Shown: positions 33,534 through 41,995 of the stretch, one piece after another
How positions within the stretch are numbered: position 1 is the first letter of the stretch
Layout of the letters: every line of letters begins with the position of its first letter
Assembly: GCA_964419055.1 (NCBI GenBank)
Contig: CAYQNU010000009.1
Coordinates: forward strand, 62,001 to 126,000
From: CAYQNU01 sp964419055
GTDB lineage: Bacteria; Bacteroidota; Bacteroidia; Flavobacteriales_D; Parvicellaceae
Length of the DNA stretch: 64,000 nucleotides
Direction of reading: 5' to 3'
Program-made: the position numbers and the translations under genes
Notes under the pieces: generated by a model
Told to the model about the DNA's origin: nothing
Databases searched by the model: none
The model's input: the letters and a program-made list of their open reading frames with translations, nothing else

Positions 33534-36347
33534 TTATTTACTCAAATACAGGTTTCTTTCGGCATAAATCTTTCTGAAATAAGGATCTTTAAGATCTTTT
33601 ACGAACATGATAGCTTCACCTGTTGATTTCATTTCAGGTCCCAATTCCTTATTTACTTCAGGGAATTTTTCATACGAGAAAACCGGTACTTTAATAGCAT
33701 ATCCTTCTTTAATAGGATTAAAATTGAAGTCGGTAACCTTAGCTCCCAACATTACTTTTGTAGCGTAATTTACATACGGTTCTTGGTATGCTTTGGCAAT
33801 AAAAGGAACGGTACGTGAAGCTCTTGGATTGGCTTCAATGATGTACACTACATCATCTTTAATCGCAAATTGAATGTTGATTAACCCAACGGTTTCCAAC
33901 GCTACAGCTATCTTTTTGGTATGTTCCTCAATTTGATGCATAATCAAATCTCCTAAGTTGTAAGGAGGCAATACACCAAACGAATCTCCAGAGTGAATTC
34001 CAGCAGGTTCGATGTGTTGCATAATACCTAATATATATACATTTTCACCATCGCAAATAGCATCTGCTTCAGCTTCTATAGCTCCACCCAAAAAGTGATC
34101 TAATAATATTTTATTATCAGGCATATCTCTTAAGATGTCCACCACGTGATGCTCCAATTCTTCCTCGTTGATAACGATTTTCATTTTTTGCCCACCTAAC
34201 ACATACGAAGGACGAACTAACAAAGGAAAACCAAGTGTTTTACTCAAGTGAATAGCTTGTTCGGCACTTTCTACCACACCAAATTCAGGGTAAGGAATGT
34301 GTAAGTCTTTTAATAGATTAGAAAAACTTCCTCTATCTTCGGCAATGTCTAAGGCTTTATAACTTGTACCAATGATTTTGATACCAAAACGGTCTAATTT
34401 CTCCGCTAATTTCAGAGCCGTTTGACCACCTAATTGCACGATGACACCTTCTGGTTTTTCGTGTAAAATGATGTCATAAATATGTTCCCAAAATACGGGT
34501 TCAAAATACAATTTGTCCGCTGTACTAAAATCTGTTGATACCGTTTCTGGATTACAGTTAATCATAATGGTTTCGTAGCCCATTTCTTTAGCGGCCAAAA
34601 CACCGTGCACACAACAATAATCAAATTCAATACCTTGTCCAATACGGTTAGGACCAGAACCTAATACGATTATTTTTTTCTTATCAGAAGAAACCGATTC
34701 ATTTTCATCTTCAAAAGTAGAGTAGAAGTAAGGCGTTTGCGCCTGGAATTCAGCAGCACAGGTATCCACCATTTTGAAAACGCGTTTTACACCTATTTCA
34801 TGTCTTCTATTGAAGACTTCGCTTTCCAAACATCTCAATAAATGAGCAATTTGACGATCGGCATAACCTTTTTGTTTGGCTTCCCAAAGTAACTCTTTTG
34901 GTAAAGTGGTTAAAGTGAATTGTTCAATTTTACGTTCCAACAAAATCAAATCTTCTATTTGACGTAAAAACCACTCATCGATACGCGTTTTTTCACGAAT
35001 CTTTTTAAACGGAATACCTAATTTAATGGCATCATAAATATGGAACAAACGGTTCCAACTCGGATGCTCTAAACTGTATAATAATTCATCTTGATTTCTA
35101 ATTTCTTTACCATCGGCACCTAAACCATTTCTGCCAATTTCTAATGATTGACAAGCTTTTTGAAGGGCTTCTTGAAACGAACGTCCAATTCCCATTACTT
35201 CACCAACCGATTTCATTTGAATACCCAATTGACGGTCGGCACCTTTAAATTTATTAAAATCCCAACGCGGTATTTTTACAATAACGTAATCCAACGTTGG
35301 TTCAAAAAACGCGGAAGTAGTTTTGGTAATTTGGTTGTTTAATTCAGGTAAATTGTAACCTATGGCCAATTTAGCAGCAATTTTCGCAATAGGATAACCT
35401 GTTGCTTTAGATGCTAACGCAGAAGAACGTGACACACGAGGATTGATTTCGATGGCAATAATGTCTTCATGTTCATCATCACTTACGGCAAATTGCACAT
35501 TACAACCACCCGCAAAATTTCCAATGGAACGCATCATTTTCATCGACATATCACGCATTTTTTGATACGTAGTGTCGCTCAACGTCATTGCAGGAGCCAC
35601 TGTTATGGAATCACCTGTGTGGATTCCCATTGGATCCATATTTTCAATGGAGCAAATAATCACAATGTTATCGTCATTATCTCTCAATAATTCTAATTCA
35701 TATTCTTTCCATCCCATCACGGCTTTGTCAATCATCACCTCGTGAATAGGCGAAATGTGTAAGCCTCGAGTAAGTAAAGTTTCAAATTGATTTTCGGTAT
35801 AAACCACTGCCGCACCTGCACCACCCAATGTATAAGAAGCTCTAATGCATAACGGAAAACCAAATTTTTGAGCAATCTCTTTACCTTCTAAAAATGATTT
35901 GGCAGTAGCTTGAGGAGCCATTTGTATATCAATGCTTTCCATTAGGTTTCTGAATTTCTCACGATCTTCAGTTATGGCAATAGCATCAATATCAACACCA
36001 ATTATGCGTACGCCAAACTCTTCCCAAATACCCATTTCTTGACAAGTAATACATAAGTTAAGAGCAGTTTGTCCTCCCATAGTGGGTAACACAGCATCTA
36101 TTTTATGTTTTTGAAGAATTTCAATAATGGATTCGGGAGTCAGCGGCTTTAGATAAATGTTATCTGCAACTACCTTATCGGTCATAATGGTTGCAGGATT
36201 GGAATTGATAAGTGTAACTTCAATTCCTTCTTCTCTTAATGAACGAGCTCCTTGGGTTCCACTGTAATCAAATTCACACGCTTGACCAATAACAATTGGT
36301 CCACTTCCTATAATTAATACTGACTTGAGGGAATTATCTTTTGGCAT
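33534..36347 (-). CDS. carB: Carbamoyl-phosphate synthase large subunit without the MGS regulatory domain
   Basis: The 937-residue protein makes carbamoyl phosphate from bicarbonate, ammonia (from glutamine via CarA) and ATP for arginine and pyrimidine synthesis. Two homologous ATP-grasp halves are present: the first starts VLIIGSGPIVIGQACEFDYS, the second IIVLGSGPNRIGQGIEFDYC, and each has its ATP-binding LGG loop (ASYTLGGAGAAVV; PSYVLGGQKMKIV). E. coli CarB is about 1,073 residues; this one stops near where the C-terminal methylglyoxal-synthase-like allosteric domain would begin (ends MKSTGEAIMFVKDLKDPYFR...YLSK). The next gene starts 3 nt later, so it is not a frameshift. carA is not in the window. 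Confidence 0.96.
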   Translation of the reverse strand: MPKDNSLKSVLIIGSGPIVIGQACEFDYSGTQGARSLREEGIEVTLINSNPATIMTDKVVADNIYLKPLTPESIIEILQKHKIDAVLPTMGGQTALNLCITCQEMGIWEEFGVRIIGVDIDAIAITEDREKFRNLMESIDIQMAPQATAKSFLEGKEIAQKFGFPLCIRASYTLGGAGAAVVYTENQFETLLTRGLHISPIHEVMIDKAVMGWKEYELELLRDNDDNIVIICSIENMDPMGIHTGDSITVAPAMTLSDTTYQKMRDMSMKMMRSIGNFAGGCNVQFAVSDDEHEDIIAIEINPRVSRSSALASKATGYPIAKIAAKLAIGYNLPELNNQITKTTSAFFEPTLDYVIVKIPRWDFNKFKGADRQLGIQMKSVGEVMGIGRSFQEALQKACQSLEIGRNGLGADGKEIRNQDELLYSLEHPSWNRLFHIYDAIKLGIPFKKIREKTRIDEWFLRQIEDLILLERKIEQFTLTTLPKELLWEAKQKGYADRQIAHLLRCLESEVFNRRHEIGVKRVFKMVDTCAAEFQAQTPYFYSTFEDENESVSSDKKKIIVLGSGPNRIGQGIEFDYCCVHGVLAAKEMGYETIMINCNPETVSTDFSTADKLYFEPVFWEHIYDIILHEKPEGVIVQLGGQTALKLAEKLDRFGIKIIGTSYKALDIAEDRGSFSNLLKDLHIPYPEFGVVESAEQAIHLSKTLGFPLLVRPSYVLGGQKMKIVINEEELEHHVVDILRDMPDNKILLDHFLGGAIEAEADAICDGENVYILGIMQHIEPAGIHSGDSFGVLPPYNLGDLIMHQIEEHTKKIAVALETVGLINIQFAIKDDVVYIIEANPRASRTVPFIAKAYQEPYVNYATKVMLGAKVTDFNFNPIKEGYAIKVPVFSYEKFPEVNKELGPEMKSTGEAIMFVKDLKDPYFRKIYAERNLYLSK

Positions 36348-36509
36348 CTTTAGAATTTTGCCACGAAATTACTCGTTTTAGATGTATCAACATTAAAAAA
36401 CTATTAAAAGGCTGGGTAAATTTTCAACAATTTGAGTAAAATGTTGTAAAAGTTTTCTTTAAACTATACATTTACGTTTAATAAAGTAAATATGATTATA
36501 ATTTCAAAA

Positions 36510-37091
36510 ATGAAAGTTACTTTGTTTGTGTTTTTATCATTTCTTTTCAATTGTTTCGATTCTTTTTCTCAAACTATTCTTGACGAAATGGAAAACAATG
36601 ATGGATGTGATTATAGGTATGTTCGATTGGGATGTACTGATTTTTATTATTCTCAATTTTCGAGAATTGAGTTAATTTCAATTCATCCAAAATGTGATTC
36701 AATATACCATCCAAAAACAGGTGAACTTAATTTACAATATATTCCGGAATCAATTATTTCAAACGATTCTAATCACCTTGATTTTATGAGAATTAATGAA
36801 CGTTGTATCCTTTCAGATTCACTTAAAATAAGAAGTGTAATGGAAATGTTGTATAAAAATCAACAAAATGAACACGAAGAAACTATGTGTTTTTATGAAC
36901 CTAGAAATGGGATACTTTTTTATAATGAAAATGGGAACATTGCAGGTTATTTGGAAATTTGTTTCCAATGTAATCAATTTAAAACATTCGGTGATGCTCC
37001 CATTATGGAACAATACTGCAACGAAATGATACTAAATTTAAAAAACCTGTTTTTATCTAATGGAATTCAATATGGAATAACTAATAAATAG
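36510..37091 (+). CDS. Small exported protein with CFxxPRxGI / ICxxC motif, unknown function
   Basis: The product has 193 residues from the ATG at 36510, chosen because it gives a clean signal peptide (MKVTLFVFLSFLFNCFDSFS). The mature part has eight Cys. Residues about 125-155 read MCFYEPRNGILFYNENG then LEICFQC, a pattern (Cys-Phe, Pro-x-x-Gly-Ile, Phe/Tyr-Asn-Glu, Ile-Cys-x-x-Cys) shared with the protein at 38113-39087. I recognise similar Cys motifs in uncharacterised Bacteroidota secreted proteins but no function. It is the first of a small group of orphan envelope genes. Confidence 0.6.
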   Translation: MKVTLFVFLSFLFNCFDSFSQTILDEMENNDGCDYRYVRLGCTDFYYSQFSRIELISIHPKCDSIYHPKTGELNLQYIPESIISNDSNHLDFMRINERCILSDSLKIRSVMEMLYKNQQNEHEETMCFYEPRNGILFYNENGNIAGYLEICFQCNQFKTFGDAPIMEQYCNEMILNLKNLFLSNGIQYGITNK

Positions 37092-37107
37092 AACTTAATT
37101 TAAATTA

Positions 37108-37287
37108 TTAGCCATTAAAAACTTCTGAAACCACATCACTGTACATAGCAAATGAGGCCAAACACCAAACTTTCAATTGTTGATACTCTTCCTTAGCTAA
37201 CCATTTAGTTGCCTTTTTTAACTCTTTACGAAATAAAGTTTTGTCAAAACTCACTTTTAGCAAAACATTCTTTGTCATTTCTAACAT
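37108..37287 (-). CDS. Small conserved-looking protein, 59 residues
   Basis: An ATG at 37287 (or 37278, three codons later) opens a frame of 59 codons ending in TAA at 37108-37110. The translation begins MLEMTKNVLLKVSFDKTLFR and continues with KELKKATKWLAKEEYQQLK then VWCLASFAMYSDVVSEVFNG. It is amphipathic-helical, Lys-rich in the first half and free of stop-like or low-complexity signs, and resembles short conserved Bacteroidota proteins with an FRKEL-xx-A-xxWL motif. It lies opposite the neighbouring plus-strand genes in a 438-bp gap; no promoter was found. The remaining gap (37288-37467) shows nothing else. Confidence 0.5.
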   Translation of the reverse strand: MLEMTKNVLLKVSFDKTLFRKELKKATKWLAKEEYQQLKVWCLASFAMYSDVVSEVFNG

Positions 37288-37467
37288 AACTTAAAACTTT
37301 AATCGATTAAACAATTCAAATCTTCGATGAATCCTTGGTGAAGTTAGTTTAATTTTCTATACCAACCAAACGAATCTTCAAAAATTTTATTAACTATATT
37401 CCTAACGCTTCATTTCAAAGTATGTTTTATATCAAAAGTTAAAATTCACTAAAAATTTGTTAAAGTA

Positions 37468-37500
37468 TTTGAGATTAGTTTGTAGATTTGACCTCCTAAT
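37468..37500 (+). promoter_or_regulatory. Bacteroidota-type promoter of the 37530 lipoprotein gene
   Basis: TTTG (37468-37471), 21 bp, then TAGATTTG (37493-37500): an exact match with the same spacing as the tRNA-His and clpB promoters. The ATG at 37530 follows after a leader of about 23 nt. Confidence 0.7.
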
Positions 37501-37529
37501 TCATCCAACTTTCTAAAATTAAATAGTTT

Positions 37530-38123
37530 ATGTGTTTTATGCAGTCTTCTAGTAAAGTTCACTATTTTTTGGTTATATTTTCTTTTGTTGTTTTGTTTTC
37601 GTGTGGTAGTAAAAATGAAAAGGAAGGCACTAATGCTCAGCAAAATCAAACAGATTCCACAGAAATTAAAAAATGCACCTTTGATCATTGCGAAATCAAT
37701 TTCAAAGAATGCATACAAAAGGCCTTGTATGTGCTCAATGATGTGGATCTCACTACTTATGATAGTATTGCATCTTATTATTTTGAAGAAGTAAAAGATT
37801 ACGTGGATGAAGAGGCCATACTTTTAACACAAGATTTGAAAGGCACTGAAGCTGAATTATCCATTACTGCCAGCAAACATTCAGCAAAAATTGATAGCCT
37901 TCAAATGCGCATTAAAGAAATTAAAACTAATCTATTAACGTATGAAAAACAACGAACCGGTTTTATCTTTATTCATACTTTTTTGAATAAACAAGATACC
38001 TTATCGGCCATCGTATTGATCAATGAGGATGGTACGAACTCTGAAGCCGTTTTAATCAAAACCGTAAATGATATGGATGCCGATATGTTTGCAGGAGACG
38101 TTAAAAAACTAAATGATAAATAA
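37530..38123 (+). CDS. Lipoprotein of unknown function
   Basis: The product has 197 residues with lipobox LFSC (Cys25) after a hydrophobic signal (VHYFLVIFSFVVLFSC). A second ATG three codons in (37539) is an equally good start. After a Gln/Thr-rich linker the mature part is helical and acidic: HCEINFKECIQKALYVLND and QDLKGTEAELSITASKHSAK are likely coiled-coil or helical bundle segments; the end FIFIHTFLNKQDTLSAIVLINE has a mixed alpha/beta look. The gene has a strong promoter. The next gene starts 11 nt before this stop, implying a coupled operon. Confidence 0.65.
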   Translation: MCFMQSSSKVHYFLVIFSFVVLFSCGSKNEKEGTNAQQNQTDSTEIKKCTFDHCEINFKECIQKALYVLNDVDLTTYDSIASYYFEEVKDYVDEEAILLTQDLKGTEAELSITASKHSAKIDSLQMRIKEIKTNLLTYEKQRTGFIFIHTFLNKQDTLSAIVLINEDGTNSEAVLIKTVNDMDADMFAGDVKKLNDK

Positions 38124-39087
38124 GTACATGTTAAACTACTTTTTTTTCTTATTTGCTGGACTCAGTTATCTGAATATTGAAGCTAAAGGAGTAGTTTTTC
38201 CTGATGTTCCATATTCTTATGCAAAAGTGTATTACTACAATGTAGAAGATGCATCACAAAAACCCATTACTCATATTTTTACACAGCAAGATGGATGGGC
38301 AAAAGATGCTCTAATAGCTAGCGAAAAATTATCAATTGAGGATATAAAAAAGATTTCCACTATTTTGTCAAAAGGAATAGATGGTTTGCAACTGGGCTTG
38401 AGTGGATGTTTTATTCCGCATCATGGAATTGTTTATTTTAACGAAAAGGATCAACCTGTTGCTTCGATAAGTATTTGTTTGGAATGTGAAGGGGCTCGTT
38501 TTTGGTCTGTTAATAAAGGGGTATACCGCACTAAAGCCACTAAATTAAATGAAAAGGTGGTAAGCAATCAGTTTATTGAATTGAAACAACTTTTCGAATC
38601 CAAAAATGTACTTGTTTTTGATAATCCAAACGAATATGCGAAATTAAGAAACAAGAATACTACAAATATCGCTGCATCAATTACCATTCAAGATAGTGTA
38701 TATGTTGCTAATCTGTTAGGAGATGGAACGATAGCTGCTTGTAAAATGTGGTCAAAGGAGAACATTTTTAAACAAGATACGCTAAAAAAATATACGTCCG
38801 GTGGTGATAAGTATGAGTTTATTCAATTAACAAATGGTACCAATACCTTGCTTTTTGATGGGAAAAATGCACAGTCCAAATTAGCTGATGTAACGCTAAG
38901 GACATCTGCCATTCGATTAGCAAACGGCATCAAAGTAGGTGATTCATTAAATGACGTAATGAATACTTTTTTAGTATATGATGGCATTTCCAATCCACAA
39001 ACCATAGCAGTAGTGGGCGATTTCTATAAAATAGTATATACCTTTGAATCCGAAATACTCGTAAGTATTGTCATTGGGTATAAATAA
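38113..39087 (+). CDS. Exported protein with Pro-x-x-Gly-Ile / ICxxC motif, unknown function
   Basis: The 324-residue product has a signal peptide (MINKYMLNYFFFLFAGLSYL). The start at 38113 is preferred over 38128 because it supplies the Lys of the signal n-region; it overlaps the upstream lipoprotein by 11 nt. Residues 85-120 read CFIPHHGIVYFNE then ISICLECEG, parallel to the motif of the 36510-37091 protein. The C-terminal third (GIKVGDSLNDVMNTFLV) resembles the end of a beta-sheet domain seen in other Bacteroidota secreted proteins. No catalytic site is evident. bshB1 follows 8 nt downstream. Confidence 0.6.
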   Translation: MINKYMLNYFFFLFAGLSYLNIEAKGVVFPDVPYSYAKVYYYNVEDASQKPITHIFTQQDGWAKDALIASEKLSIEDIKKISTILSKGIDGLQLGLSGCFIPHHGIVYFNEKDQPVASISICLECEGARFWSVNKGVYRTKATKLNEKVVSNQFIELKQLFESKNVLVFDNPNEYAKLRNKNTTNIAASITIQDSVYVANLLGDGTIAACKMWSKENIFKQDTLKKYTSGGDKYEFIQLTNGTNTLLFDGKNAQSKLADVTLRTSAIRLANGIKVGDSLNDVMNTFLVYDGISNPQTIAVVGDFYKIVYTFESEILVSIVIGYK

Positions 39088-39094
39088 AAATAAT

Positions 39095-39811
39095 ATGGAA
39101 TTAGATATTTTAGCTTTTGCAGCACATCCAGATGATGTTGAGTTAGCAGCTTCTGGCACCGTTCTGCATCACATAGCGATAGGAAAAAAAGTGGGCATTG
39201 TTGACCTAACCAAAGGCGAATTAGGAACAAGGGGAAGTGCGGAAATTCGAGAACAAGAAGCAGCACTTTCCTCCAAAATATTGGGAATATCAGCTCGAGA
39301 AAATTTAGATTTGGGTGATGGATTTTTTGAAATTAACGAATCCAATTTATTGAAAGTAGTTTCGATGATTAGAAAATATCGTCCTAAAGTAGTTTTATGC
39401 AATGCTTTACACGACCGACATCCTGATCACGGTAGAGGAGGAGACTTGGTTGCTCGCGCCACTTTTTTAAGTGGATTACCTAAAGTGGTAACTATGAATA
39501 ATGGTCAAAAACAAGAGGCATTTAGACCATTAACGGTATTGCGCTATATCCAAGACAATTGGATACAACCAGATGTGGTAGTAGATATAACACCCTATTT
39601 TGAAACAAAAATGAAATCAATTTTAGCATTTTCTACTCAATTTTATAATCCAAACAGCACCGAGCCTCAAACAGCCATTTCTACTCCTGACTTTTTAGAG
39701 TACATTAAAGGACGTGCGATTCAGTTTGGAAGGGTAATAAACACCACTTATGGCGAAGGCTTCAATGTGGTGAGACCCCTTGGAATTGAAGATTTAACAT
39801 CTATTAAGTAA
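39095..39811 (+). CDS. bshB1: N-acetyl-alpha-D-glucosaminyl L-malate deacetylase (bacillithiol synthesis)
   Basis: The 238-residue protein belongs to the LmbE/PIG-L zinc deacetylases. The N-terminal zinc motif is AAHPDDVELAASGT and the second His motif is ALHDRHPDHGRGGDL; GELGTRGS follows the first motif as in BshB1. It removes the acetyl group from GlcNAc-malate, the second step of bacillithiol synthesis, a low-molecular-weight thiol used by Flavobacteria. The start at 39095 (MELDILAFAAHPDD) matches family N-termini; the longer frame overlaps the previous gene. bshA and bshC are not in the window. Confidence 0.92.
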   Translation: MELDILAFAAHPDDVELAASGTVLHHIAIGKKVGIVDLTKGELGTRGSAEIREQEAALSSKILGISARENLDLGDGFFEINESNLLKVVSMIRKYRPKVVLCNALHDRHPDHGRGGDLVARATFLSGLPKVVTMNNGQKQEAFRPLTVLRYIQDNWIQPDVVVDITPYFETKMKSILAFSTQFYNPNSTEPQTAISTPDFLEYIKGRAIQFGRVINTTYGEGFNVVRPLGIEDLTSIK

Positions 39812-39830
39812 TTTGGAACCTAGATTAAAT

Positions 39831-39838
39831 TACCTTTG
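39831..39838 (+). promoter_or_regulatory. Probable -7 box of the coiled-coil lipoprotein gene
   Basis: TACCTTTG matches TAnnTTTG; a TTTG lies only 15 bp upstream (39812), closer than usual. It falls inside the longer open frame starting at 39813, so the ATG at 39867 is the likely start. Confidence 0.45.
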
Positions 39839-39866
39839 TCAAAATAAGAAAAAACAAAAATTAAAT

Positions 39867-40739
39867 ATGAAAAAAATAGCCATCTTTTTATTTTCTGCTG
39901 TGTTATTGGCCTCTTGTCAACCAGAATCTTCTGAAGACACATCAGGTTCAGGAACAGGTTCTTCTGTTGAATTGGATAAGTTAAACAAAGAAAACTTGGA
40001 TCTTAAGCATGAATTAGCGGTTAAAGATTCTACGATTAATTATTATTCAACTTTGATGAATGAAATTAGAGAAAATTTAGGAATCATTCAAGAAAAACAA
40101 AAAATCATTGTTAAAAAGAAAGAAAGCCCAGAAACGTTGTCTGCCGAAGATCCAACCATGATTTCGGATATCCAAACGTTAGGACAATTATTGAGTGAGA
40201 ATCAATCAAAAATTTCAAAATTGAAAAAAGAGATTGCCAATTCTAGTTCTAAACTAGGTGAATTTGAAAAAATGATTATTTCATTATCTGAGGAAGTTCA
40301 AACAAAAAATATGGAAATAGCTCAGTTGCAACAAGAGTTAGAACAAAAAGATGCTGCCTTTACTGAATTGTTTGATGCGTATCAAGAGAAAGAAGAAGTG
40401 ATCGTTGATTTAACACAAGACATCAATACCGCTTATTTTGCTTTTGGAACTAAAAAAGAGTTAGAGTCTAATAACGTTATTTCGTCTGAAGGTGGTGTAT
40501 TGGGAATGGGTAAAACGAAAGATTTGAAGGGTAATTTTAATCAAGATTATTTTACAAAAATTGACATAACCAAAATGAAATCCATCCCAGTGGGAGCTAC
40601 TAAAATTGAAATGATCACCAACCACCCGTCTTCATCGTACAAAATTAAAGGGTCGGGAAGTGTAGAATCTATTGAAATTACGGATGCCAAAGCATTTTGG
40701 AGCGTTTCTAAATATTGCGTTATTTTAGTTGTAAAATAA
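39867..40739 (+). CDS. Coiled-coil lipoprotein of unknown function
   Basis: From the ATG at 39867 the product has 290 residues and lipobox LASC (Cys17) after MKKIAIFLFSAVLL. A Ser/Gly/Thr linker leads to a long coiled coil (about 30-185: repeated LxxKxxxL heptads such as LDKLNKENLDLKHELAVKD and SKISKLKKEIANSSSKLGE). The C-terminal domain (about 190-290) has TAYFAFGTKKELESNNVIS and an all-beta end. Similar coiled-coil lipoproteins in Flavobacteria are uncharacterised. It probably bridges the outer membrane and periplasm. The next gene starts about 9 nt after its stop. Confidence 0.65.
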   Translation: MKKIAIFLFSAVLLASCQPESSEDTSGSGTGSSVELDKLNKENLDLKHELAVKDSTINYYSTLMNEIRENLGIIQEKQKIIVKKKESPETLSAEDPTMISDIQTLGQLLSENQSKISKLKKEIANSSSKLGEFEKMIISLSEEVQTKNMEIAQLQQELEQKDAAFTELFDAYQEKEEVIVDLTQDINTAYFAFGTKKELESNNVISSEGGVLGMGKTKDLKGNFNQDYFTKIDITKMKSIPVGATKIEMITNHPSSSYKIKGSGSVESIEITDAKAFWSVSKYCVILVVK

Positions 40740-40747
40740 GTAATCCA

Positions 40748-41410
40748 TTGTTTCGGCTTTTTGATATACTTAAATTTTATTGGGCAAAATATTTTGCCAA
40801 ATGGTGGAAAAGGTGCGTGTATACAGGCACCTTTTTTATTATCCTTTTTTTGATTTTCGGCAAACCGATTATGAGAGGCTTAGGAAATTTTTTAATAGAT
40901 GAAGATACCATTGAAAAAGCAGATGCCATTTTTGTGTTGGGGGGAAATAATTATGATCGATCTTTAAAAGCATTGGATCTTCATAGAAAATCAGTAGCGC
41001 CCTTAATTTATACTATGGGAGAAAATGTTAGTGATGATTTAGCGATTATGGGTGCTGAAATACCCGATGCATTATTAGCACAAGATTTCTTATTGGATTT
41101 GGGTTTAACCATTAATCAAGTTATACCCATTATAAAAGGTACCAGTACTGCCGAAGAATCAGATGCCATACTCACAGAATGTCTGTCAAAAAAATATTCT
41201 ACTGTTGTCATTGTTTCCGACAAGTTTCATCTTAGAAGAGTTGGAAACGTATTTAAAGAAAAGTTTAAAAATAAAGGTGTAACCGTTTTATTAGCAGGAG
41301 CTTCTAACTCCAATTACGATGAACAAAAATGGTGGCAGTATGAAAGTGGACTCATCATGCTCAACAATGAATACATAAAATTAGGGTATTATTGGCTAAA
41401 AGGTTTTTAG
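40748..41410 (+). CDS. DUF218/YdcF-like membrane-anchored protein (SanA/ElyC group)
   Basis: The conserved DUF218 core is clear: KADAIFVLGGNNYDRSLKAL, the SDDLAIMGAE loop, KGTSTAEESDAILTECL and STVVIVSDKFHLRRVGNVF. One N-terminal helix (CVYTGTFFIILFLIFG) anchors it. E. coli relatives act in envelope integrity and vancomycin sensitivity. No ATG precedes the helix; I choose the TTG at 40748, 8 nt after the previous stop (220 residues). A TTG at 40715 would overlap that gene by 25 nt and is also possible. The ATG at 40871 would lose the anchor. Confidence 0.8.
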   Translation: MFRLFDILKFYWAKYFAKWWKRCVYTGTFFIILFLIFGKPIMRGLGNFLIDEDTIEKADAIFVLGGNNYDRSLKALDLHRKSVAPLIYTMGENVSDDLAIMGAEIPDALLAQDFLLDLGLTINQVIPIIKGTSTAEESDAILTECLSKKYSTVVIVSDKFHLRRVGNVFKEKFKNKGVTVLLAGASNSNYDEQKWWQYESGLIMLNNEYIKLGYYWLKGF

Positions 41411-41422
41411 TTAGTTTTTCAG

Positions 41423-41468
41423 TCAAGACGAAGCAGAGCTTGTCTTGATGCAGACCTTGCGTCTGCAT
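41423..41468. repeat. Two adjacent hairpins after the DUF218 gene
   Basis: TCAAGAC (41423-41429) pairs with GTCTTGA (41442-41448); immediately after, ATGCAGAC (41448-41455) pairs with GTCTGCAT (41461-41468) around CTTGC. Neither is followed by a T-run, so they are not classic terminators; they may stabilise the 3' end of the transcript or be a small repetitive palindrome. Confidence 0.5.
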
Positions 41469-41504
41469 TACTCAGTTGTTTGGTTGCTCTGTGGGCTAAA
41501 TAAC

Positions 41505-41840
41505 AAACCAACTTCAAACCTCAAACTTTTTTTTTAGTTGATAAATTGCTAGGTTATTCTGTTGCTCTTTTGGTCAAGACATTAACATGAAACCTCAAAC
41601 CTCAAACATAATTTAGTTATTCAGTTGTTATGTTATTCAGTTCTTCGGTTGGTTAACAAACATTAAACCTCAAACTTTTTAGTCTTCAATTTTAAAATCT
41701 TCTAATCTACTTACCCACTTCACTTTTCATCAACCGAATCTTATGCGCAGGTTGGCTCTTTGTACTCATGACTTTGTACTTTTCCTCTCTTCCGTCTTTT
41801 TGCCTAAGATTCAAACCAACCTCAAACCTCATCCTTCAAA
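41505..41840. repeat. Degenerate AAACCTCAAAC repeats in a 585-bp spacer
   Basis: The spacer 41411-41995 has no credible gene. AACCTCAAAC or close variants recur near 41516, 41592, 41601, 41667 and 41818, some in direct tandem. Interspersed are TTATTCAGTTGTT and CAGTTGTTTGGTTG echoes (41472-41655). This is decayed simple repeat DNA like that after psd, with a different unit. Confidence 0.55.
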
Positions 41841-41928
41841 CATAAACTTGTCATTCTGTCCTTAATTTATTGAAAAACAAGACTTTTTAGCAGATTACTT
41901 TTAGTTTTGTTGTATCTCAAACTGCAAT

Positions 41929-41961
41929 TTTGTCTTAAAAATCAGTTAGGATGTAATTTTG
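41929..41961 (+). promoter_or_regulatory. Bacteroidota-type promoter of clpB
   Basis: TTTG (41929-41932), 21 bp, then TAATTTTG (41954-41961), an exact match. The ATG at 41996 follows after about 28 nt of leader. A second TAnnTTTG (TAGTTTTG) is at 41902-41909. No CIRCE-type inverted repeat (TTAGCACTC-N9-GAGTGCTAA) is seen, so HrcA control is not supported. Confidence 0.65.
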
Positions 41962-41995
41962 ATGGGCCTTATTCAACAACTAAAAAATTATCATT

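Noticed and set aside
37449..37718. An 89-residue minus-strand frame
   Set aside because: It overlaps the promoter and start of the lipoprotein gene at 37530 and has no protein-like character of its own.
41881..41995. HrcA/CIRCE control of clpB
   Set aside because: No TTAGCACTC-N9-GAGTGCTAA inverted repeat is present upstream of clpB.
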